This document shows, in pieces, positions 23,420-28,787 of a DNA stretch of 28,787 nucleotides. Positions within the stretch are counted from its first letter, which is position 1, and every line of letters begins with the position of its first letter. The position numbers and the translations under genes were made by a program. The stretch is from Prevotella sp. UBA6429 (GTDB lineage Bacteria > Bacteroidota > Bacteroidia > Bacteroidales > Bacteroidaceae): the NCBI GenBank assembly GCA_002437285.1, contig DJOV01000035.1:1-28787 (forward strand), written 5' to 3'. A model generated the notes under the pieces. It saw nothing but the letters and a program-made list of their open reading frames with translations. It had not been told where the DNA came from and did not search any database.

Positions 23420-25110
23420 CGGAGAACAGAAAACAACAAAGGTTTTATAGCGGGCATAGGGTCATCATGACGATGGCTCTATGCTTCTTTGTCATAGGTT
23501 CCCTGCAAGCCTTCCTGGCTCCCCGCAAGACCCGGAAGAAGCCTGTGGACAACAAGGTCTATCTTCTCCATGCCGATGAGCTGCGCTACGACATGGCGGG
23601 GCTCAACCCCGATGCCCAGATAGCCAAGGGTCACGTGGCGTTCATGCACCAAGGCGCATATCTCAATTGCGACAGCGCCTATTTCTATCAAGGCTCCAAC
23701 TCGGTGAAGGCGTTTGGCCATGTGCGTTTCCGGCAGGGTGACACCTTGTCGCTGACCTGCGCTCGCGCCTGGTATGACGGTGAGGGACAGATGATGGAGG
23801 CGCGCGAGAACGTGGTGCTCAAGCACAGGCAGCAAACACTCCATACCGACAGTCTCAATTATGACCGCCTGTATGAATATGCCTACTTTTTCAATGGGGG
23901 CAGGCTCGTGGACGGACGAAGCCAGTTGAGCGCTGACTGGGGCGAGTATCACACCCAGACGCGCCTGGCCAAGTTCAACTATGACGTGCAGCTCCGCACC
24001 CCCAAGAACCATGTCTCCACCGACACGCTTTATTATGACACGCGGCGTGCCCGTGCCCATGTGGTCGGCAAGTACACGGCTGGTAGTGGACATGGCAAGG
24101 TGGGGCCATCCATCATTCGCGGCGAAAATGGAGTCATCACCACTGAGAACGCTTACTTCAACACGCGAACCGACCAGGCGGAGATGTTTGGCCGGTCGAC
24201 GGTGGTCAACCAGGAGAAAACCATCACGGGCGACACCTTGTATTATGACAGTAAGACGGGGAGCAACCGAGGTGTTGGCAACGTGGTCTTTGTCGACACC
24301 AAGAACCGCAATACGCTGACCTGCGGTGAGGTGGCCTACAATGAGAAGACGGGCAAAGGCTTTGCCACACGCGACGCACTGGTCACCGACTACTCGCAGA
24401 AAGATACGCTCTGGATGCATGCCGACACGATGCGCATTGAGACATTCAACATCAACACCGACTCCGTCTACCGCAAGGTGCATTGCTATCCGCACATGAG
24501 GGCCTATCGTGTCGATGTGCAGGCAGTGTGCGACTCGATGGTTTTCAGTTCCCAGGACTCGTGCATGACCCTCTATCGGGATCCTGTCGTGTGGAACGGA
24601 GGCCGCCAGTTGCTGGGGGAGGTCATCAAGGTCTTTATGAATGACTCCACGGTGCGCGAGGCACATGTGCTTGGACAGGCCTTGTCGGTGGAGGCCATGG
24701 CTGACAGCATTCACTACAATCAGGTTTCATCGCGCGACATGTTTGCCTATTTCCAGGAGGGAGCCATCCGCAGGAGTGATGCCATCGGGACTGTGCGCTC
24801 GGTCTATTTCCCGGTCGACGACAAGGACTCAACGCTTATCGGGCTCAACTACATGGAGACCGACACCATGCGCATGTACATCTCGCCGGCGCGCAAGCTC
24901 GACCATATATGGACCAATAAGGTGCGAGCTACGTTGTATCCGATGACGCAGATCCCGCCTGCCAAGTTGAAGCTGGACAGTTTTGCATGGTTTGACTATG
25001 TCCGTCCCACCGGCAAGGATGATGTGTTCCGTTGGCGGGGTAAGGCCAGGGGAACCGAGCTCAAGAACATCGTGCGCCACACGGCACCCCTCCAACGGCT
25101 GACCCTATGA
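23416..25110 (+). CDS. OstA/LptA-like LPS-transport protein
   Basis: The 564-residue protein has an N-terminal hydrophobic segment (residues ~16-35, MTMALCFFVIGSLQAFLA). A long array of OstA-type beta-jellyroll strands follows: LLHADELRYD...AQIAKGHVAFMHQGAYLNCDSAYFY, SVKAFGHVRF, and repeated TLYYD, NVVF and A-x-GNV-like units. The pattern resembles LptA/LptD N-terminal domains that shield lipid A across the periplasm, but the protein is far longer than E. coli LptA (~185 residues) and lacks an LptD barrel. It overlaps the upstream SurA-like gene and the downstream small gene by four bases each (ATGA). Bacteroidetes OstA-like proteins of this size are common; the exact role is inferred. Confidence 0.85.
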   Translation: MTENRKQQRFYSGHRVIMTMALCFFVIGSLQAFLAPRKTRKKPVDNKVYLLHADELRYDMAGLNPDAQIAKGHVAFMHQGAYLNCDSAYFYQGSNSVKAFGHVRFRQGDTLSLTCARAWYDGEGQMMEARENVVLKHRQQTLHTDSLNYDRLYEYAYFFNGGRLVDGRSQLSADWGEYHTQTRLAKFNYDVQLRTPKNHVSTDTLYYDTRRARAHVVGKYTAGSGHGKVGPSIIRGENGVITTENAYFNTRTDQAEMFGRSTVVNQEKTITGDTLYYDSKTGSNRGVGNVVFVDTKNRNTLTCGEVAYNEKTGKGFATRDALVTDYSQKDTLWMHADTMRIETFNINTDSVYRKVHCYPHMRAYRVDVQAVCDSMVFSSQDSCMTLYRDPVVWNGGRQLLGEVIKVFMNDSTVREAHVLGQALSVEAMADSIHYNQVSSRDMFAYFQEGAIRRSDAIGTVRSVYFPVDDKDSTLIGLNYMETDTMRMYISPARKLDHIWTNKVRATLYPMTQIPPAKLKLDSFAWFDYVRPTGKDDVFRWRGKARGTELKNIVRHTAPLQRLTL

Positions 25111-25409
25111 ACCTGCTTTTCCAAACTGCCAAGCCAAGGCGTTTCAGCCATCCCATGGTCTATTGCGACGAGCGCCGTGAGCGCTTGCGGCAACTGGAGG
25201 ACCGGGCCCGGCGTGAGCTGGGCATGGAGGCTGATGGACGGCCGGCTGGCGAACGGTTGGCTGATGTGCAACCGGGCGAGTGCCTGCGTCCTGGTCAGCT
25301 GTTTGGCAGGCGTCGCGGCGTCGTGACGCGGCGCTCGTGGATACCGTCCATGGCCATCGTGGCCTTGGTGGTGGTCATCGTCCTGACATGTCTCTTGCCG
25401 TGGCTTTGA
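25107..25409 (+). CDS. Small tail-anchored membrane protein, unknown function
   Basis: This 100-residue frame starts at an ATG overlapping the OstA-like stop (ATGA), which supports real translation. The N-terminal ~75 residues are Arg-rich and soluble (DERRERLRQLEDRARRELG). The C-terminus is a single hydrophobic helix (SMAIVALVVVIVLTCLLPWL, residues ~81-100) that ends at the stop codon, so the protein is predicted to be C-terminally anchored with a cytoplasmic basic domain. There is no signal peptide or known domain. Its place between an OstA-like gene and mutL suggests an envelope role, but that is only inference. Confidence 0.7.
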   Translation: MNLLFQTAKPRRFSHPMVYCDERRERLRQLEDRARRELGMEADGRPAGERLADVQPGECLRPGQLFGRRRGVVTRRSWIPSMAIVALVVVIVLTCLLPWL

Positions 25410-25455
25410 GGTCTGTGACCAATTGTTTTTTCTATGTTAGCAAAAGGATTTAGTC

Positions 25456-27315
25456 ATGAGTGATATCATACAACTGTTGCCCGACTCTGTGGCCAATCAG
25501 ATAGCCGCGGGTGAAGTCATCCAGCGACCCGCGTCGGTGATCAAGGAACTGGTGGAGAATGCGGTGGACGCGGGCGCCACGCGCATCGACGTGTTGGTGG
25601 TCGATGCGGGGCGCACATCCATCCAGGTCATCGACAATGGCAAAGGCATGTCGGAGACCGATGCGCGCCTCTCTTTTGAGCGCCACGCCACGTCTAAGAT
25701 TCGCCAGGCCGACGATCTTTTCAACCTCCACACCATGGGCTTCCGCGGGGAGGCCTTGGCGTCGATTGCCGCTGTGGCCCAGGTGGAGCTCAAGACGCGG
25801 CAGCAGGGTGAGGAGATTGGCACACAACTGTCTATCGCCGGTTCCCGCTTTGTGGGGCAGGAGGCGTGCGCCTGCCCCGAGGGGTCCAATTTCATGATAG
25901 AGAACCTTTTCTATAATGTGCCTGCCCGCAGAAAGTTCTTGAAGTCTAACACCACCGAACTCAACAATATCCTCACTGCTTTTGAGCGCATCGCCCTGGT
26001 CTATCCCAAGATAGCCTTCACTTTTCGCAGCAATGGCTCGGAGATGTTCAATCTCCGAGCAGGTGGTTTGCGCCAGCGCATCGTCGAAATCATCGGCAAG
26101 CGCATCAACCAGGACTTGCTGCCGCTCAACGTGGAGACCTCCGTGTGTGCCATCCATGGCTTCGTGGGCAAACCGGAGAGTGCGCGCAAGAAAGGAGCGC
26201 AGCAATACTTCTTCGTCAATGGCCGTTACATGCGACATCCTTATTTCAACAAGGCTGTCATGTCGGCCTTCGACCGCTTGGTGCCGCAAGGTGAGCAAGT
26301 GCCCTATTTCATCTATTTCGACGTGGATGCCCATGACATCGACGTCAACATCCATCCCACGAAGACCGAGATCAAGTTTGAAAACGAACAGGCCATTTGG
26401 CAGATTCTCTCGGCTGCTACGAAGGATGCCGTGGGCATGTTCAATGATGCTTCCACCCTTGAGTTTGACACGGAGGGCAAGCCCGACATCCCACTGTTTG
26501 ACCCCACACGTCAGGCCGACCTGCCTAAGGTCGACCTCAATCCCCAATACAATCCCTTCAAGGCCACACCTGCGGCATCCACCCATACCAGTAAAATGGG
26601 AGGTGGCGTGAGCGGCGAACTCCACACCTCGCGCATGGCTGACCAGTGGCAACAACTCTACGAGGGGCTCGACAGTCCCGCCGAAACGCAGCAGGAGCCG
26701 CTCTTTGCCGAGCCTGCCGCCCCTTCAGGGGGCGAGAGCGTCATTGCGGAGAAGTCGCCTGTCCACTACCAGTACAAGGGCCGCTACGTGATGACGGCCG
26801 TGAAGTCGGGACTCATGATCATCGACCAGCACCGTGCCCATGTGCGCATCCTCTTTGAGAAGTATCAGCGCCAGTTGGCCGCCCACAAGGCTCACTCGCA
26901 GAAGCTTCTCTTCCCTGAGACCGTGCAGCTCACCGCGCAGGAGGCCGTCACCCTCGGCCAGGTCATGGCAGAGATGATGGCCATGGGCTTCGACCTGTCG
27001 CCGCTGGGCGACAATACTTATTCGGTCAACGCCATCCCCGAGGGGCTTGAGGGCATCGATGTGGTGTCGCTGGTGCGTGACATGGTAGTTGGCGCCCAGG
27101 AGCGGGGCACCTCGGCCGTGCAGGAGATCAACGACGCGCTGGCCTTGAGCATGGCGCGCGCCGCAGCCATCCCCTATGGGCAGGTGCTGGGCAACGAAGA
27201 GATGGAAAACCTCATCAATGAGCTTTTCCAGTGCCAAAACGCCAAGTACACTCCCGATGGCAAGAATGTTCTTAATATTTTCAAGCAAAAAGACATTGAG
27301 CAGATGCTTGGCTGA
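25456..27315 (+). CDS. mutL: DNA mismatch repair protein MutL
   Basis: MutL couples MutS mismatch recognition to strand removal. The N-terminal GHKL ATPase is intact: VKELVENAVDAGAT, VIDNGKGM, GFRGEALASI and an ATP-lid GTQLSIAGS. The transducer domain follows to about residue 330 (FVNGRYMRHPYF, DVNIHPTKTEIKF). A linker and C-terminal dimerisation domain complete the 619 residues, the usual length. The nuclease motif DQHAx2Ex4E reads D457-Q-H-R-A-H-V463-R-I-L-F-E468, so Ala is Arg and the first Glu is Val. The CPHGRP zinc motif is not present near C593, which lies in CQNAKYTPDGK. The endonuclease is therefore probably inactive or atypical. It starts 46 bases after the small membrane gene. Confidence 0.96.
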   Translation: MSDIIQLLPDSVANQIAAGEVIQRPASVIKELVENAVDAGATRIDVLVVDAGRTSIQVIDNGKGMSETDARLSFERHATSKIRQADDLFNLHTMGFRGEALASIAAVAQVELKTRQQGEEIGTQLSIAGSRFVGQEACACPEGSNFMIENLFYNVPARRKFLKSNTTELNNILTAFERIALVYPKIAFTFRSNGSEMFNLRAGGLRQRIVEIIGKRINQDLLPLNVETSVCAIHGFVGKPESARKKGAQQYFFVNGRYMRHPYFNKAVMSAFDRLVPQGEQVPYFIYFDVDAHDIDVNIHPTKTEIKFENEQAIWQILSAATKDAVGMFNDASTLEFDTEGKPDIPLFDPTRQADLPKVDLNPQYNPFKATPAASTHTSKMGGGVSGELHTSRMADQWQQLYEGLDSPAETQQEPLFAEPAAPSGGESVIAEKSPVHYQYKGRYVMTAVKSGLMIIDQHRAHVRILFEKYQRQLAAHKAHSQKLLFPETVQLTAQEAVTLGQVMAEMMAMGFDLSPLGDNTYSVNAIPEGLEGIDVVSLVRDMVVGAQERGTSAVQEINDALALSMARAAAIPYGQVLGNEEMENLINELFQCQNAKYTPDGKNVLNIFKQKDIEQMLG

Positions 27316-27434
27316 AATGCTTTCTTCATATGGCAACGGAACGCCTGTGGGCGTACAGACTTGCCAAAGAAAGGCCTTGTTTAAAATTTTTGATAATTTT
27401 ATCGAAAATAAAAGCGCAATTTAAAAAATATTAT

Positions 27435-27442
27435 TAACTTTG
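27435..27442 (+). promoter_or_regulatory. Putative -7 box (TAACTTTG) for the OmpA-family gene
   Basis: TAACTTTG fits TAnnTTTG and lies 65 bases upstream of the preferred ATG at 27508, in a very AT-rich 192-bp gap after mutL. No clear -33 TTG is at standard spacing. The box supports a separate transcript for this gene. Confidence 0.6.
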
Positions 27443-27507
27443 CCAACGAAAAGGAGTGTTAAAGAAGTTTTTGATATTTATTATTGATAGTTAAACAAAT
27501 AAAGGTT

Positions 27508-28665
27508 ATGAAAAAGTTATTGATCGCTTTGGCATTTGCCGGTCTTTCCCTGTCCGCACAGGCACAGGAGACTGCAGATCCTACGCTGAAGTACAGTGTA
27601 GCCACCAATTCTTTCTGGAGCAACTGGTTTGTTCAGGGTAACTTCACTTGGACAGCTTTCTACAGCAACGAGGAGAAGGGCATGGGCTGGACAAAGAGTC
27701 CTTTCAAGGATTTCCGTCGTGACATGGGCTTCTCGGCCGCCATCGGTAAGTGGTTCACCCCGGGCCTCGGTCTCCGTACCAAGTTCAACGGTGTGTGGGG
27801 CAAGGACGTCCCTAAGGAGGATGCCTACAACACTTGCAAGCACAACCACTATTGGAATATCCAGGAGCAGGCTTTGTTCAACCTGAGCAACCTCTTCTTC
27901 GGTTACAATCCCACCCGCGTGTGGAACCTCTCTCCGTTTGCCGGTGTCGGTGTTGTCCGCAACATGAGCCTCAACTCTTATGAGCTCGCTGCCAGCGCCG
28001 GTTTGCTGAGCCAGTGGAGACTGACCAAGCGCCTGCAGCTCAACCTCGAGCTCCAGTACAACCTCATGGGTGACGACTTCGAGGGTGTCGACGACGCTTA
28101 CGCTTACGGCGGCCACAAGTCGAAGAACCACGACCAGATCGTCTCAGCAGAGGTCGGTCTGACCTACAACCTCGGCCACAACACCTGGAACAAGGTGCCT
28201 GACGTGGACGCCATCAAGGCTCTCTCTCAGAGCCAGATCGACGCTCTCAACGCACAGCTCAACGATGCTAACGCTGAGAACGCTCGTCTGAAGAACTTGC
28301 TGGCCAACCAGAAGCCTGTTGAGAACAAGGCCGTGAAGGAGTTTGTCAACACTCCTGTCTCAGTGTTCTTCAACATCAACAAGACCAACATCGCTTCCCA
28401 GAAGGATCTCGTCAACATCGAGGGCCTGGCCAAGTATGCCAAGGCCAACGGCGCCAAGCTGAAGGTCGACGGCTATGCTGATAGCGCTACGGGTAACGAG
28501 AAGATCAACCAGAAGCTCTCTGAGGGCCGTGCCAACGCTGTTGCCGACGAGCTCGTGAAGATGGGTGTTGACCGCAGCAACATCACCACGCAGGGTCATG
28601 GTGGCGTCGATGAGCTGTCACCTGTCTCATTCAACCGTCGTGCCACAGTCCAGGTGACCGACTAA
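27508..28665 (+). CDS. OmpA-family outer-membrane porin/peptidoglycan-tethering protein
   Basis: The start at 27508 gives a signal peptide at once (MKKLLIALAFAGLSLSAQAQ); an upstream in-frame ATG at 27484 adds eight residues. Residues ~25-225 form an N-terminal beta-barrel with alternating aromatic strands (FWSNWFVQGNFTWTAFYS, GLGLRTKFNGVWGKDV, LQLNLELQYNLMG). A short helical linker (SQSQIDALNAQLNDANAEN) follows. The C-terminal OmpA domain (~285-385) has SVFFNINKTNIAS, VDGYADSATGNEKINQKLSEGRANAV and NRRATVQV, which bind peptidoglycan. Codon use is strongly biased, consistent with an abundant major outer-membrane protein. It is a single-gene unit with its own promoter and terminator. Confidence 0.93.
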   Translation: MKKLLIALAFAGLSLSAQAQETADPTLKYSVATNSFWSNWFVQGNFTWTAFYSNEEKGMGWTKSPFKDFRRDMGFSAAIGKWFTPGLGLRTKFNGVWGKDVPKEDAYNTCKHNHYWNIQEQALFNLSNLFFGYNPTRVWNLSPFAGVGVVRNMSLNSYELAASAGLLSQWRLTKRLQLNLELQYNLMGDDFEGVDDAYAYGGHKSKNHDQIVSAEVGLTYNLGHNTWNKVPDVDAIKALSQSQIDALNAQLNDANAENARLKNLLANQKPVENKAVKEFVNTPVSVFFNINKTNIASQKDLVNIEGLAKYAKANGAKLKVDGYADSATGNEKINQKLSEGRANAVADELVKMGVDRSNITTQGHGGVDELSPVSFNRRATVQVTD

Positions 28666-28693
28666 TCACTGCACATCCAGACAGTAACATACA

Positions 28694-28725
28694 GGGCGTC
28701 TCTCCACAAGGAGGGACGCCCTTTT
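28694..28725 (+). terminator. Rho-independent terminator after the OmpA-family gene
   Basis: A 12-bp stem with one G-T wobble (28694-28705 against 28710-28721) has the loop ACAA and is followed by TTTT. The remaining bases to the window end show nothing I can call. Confidence 0.88.
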
Positions 28726-28787
28726 CAGTGCTTGGCGGCAAAGTCGTTGCTTTGTGTGGAAGATGGGTAACCATCCGAAATGAGCCG

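Noticed and set aside
23479..24714. 411-codon open frame antisense to the OstA-like gene
   Set aside because: It has no start context or domain and overlaps a well-supported gene with coupled neighbours.
27336..27360. Short inverted repeat ACGCC/GGCGT after mutL
   Set aside because: It has only 5-bp arms with no T-run, too weak to call a terminator.
1..28787. CRISPR arrays, tRNA/rRNA genes, transposases or integrases
   Set aside because: None were seen: no regularly spaced repeats, no cloverleaf-like sequence noticed in gaps, and no recombinase motifs in any supported frame. A tRNA or covariance-model scan was not possible here.

Overview
The window looks like a chromosomal segment from a Bacteroidales bacterium, most likely Prevotellaceae. 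The evidence is the protein families (type IX secretion C-terminal domains, a gingipain-like C25 peptidase, an OstA-like protein, paired parvulins, Cof-type HAD), weak Shine-Dalgarno sequences, and promoters with the Bacteroidetes -7 box TAnnTTTG upstream of most core transcription units. Hand counts of 60-base samples give about 60-65% GC in core genes and about 27-32% in one internal patch, so composition is uneven. I assign no species.

Layout. (1) 1-1251, minus strand: a short secreted protein with a YD/RHS signature and a type IX sorting domain overlaps by 4 bases the start of a large SpvB/RHS-type protein that leaves the window at base 1. (2) 1339-4696, minus: HrpB helicase followed by a HAD phosphatase. 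(3) 4955-7402, plus: lptB and trigger factor, closed by a strong terminator. (4) 7403-14442: a 53-residue small ORF, greA, then an accessory islet. The islet holds an antisense lipoprotein fragment abutting a 5'-truncated CotH/lamin-tail gene, a truncated 79-codon surface-protein gene, a C25 (gingipain-like) peptidase with a sharp internal GC shift, and an unknown secreted protein. Two near-identical copies of an 84-bp repeat that carries a terminator flank the last three genes. (5) 14443-18818: clpP-clpX-recQ behind a good promoter. (6) 18889-27315: guaB, then two periplasmic PPIases, an OstA/LptA-like protein, a small tail-anchored protein and mutL, tightly packed with ATGA overlaps. (7) 27435-28725: a single-gene OmpA-family porin unit with its own promoter and terminator.

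How it fits together. The core genes cover protein folding and proteolysis (Tig, ClpXP), envelope biogenesis (LptB, OstA, SurA-like chaperones, OmpA) and genome maintenance (RecQ, MutL, HrpB). The islet encodes secreted or surface products and shows several signs of rearrangement: gene fragments, direct repeats and compositional mosaicism. I see no transposase, integrase, CRISPR array, tRNA or rRNA. The best candidates for something unusual are the repeat-flanked secreted-peptidase cassette, the mosaic C25 gene, the CotH/lipoprotein breakpoint, and the short sorting-domain protein coupled to an RHS protein.
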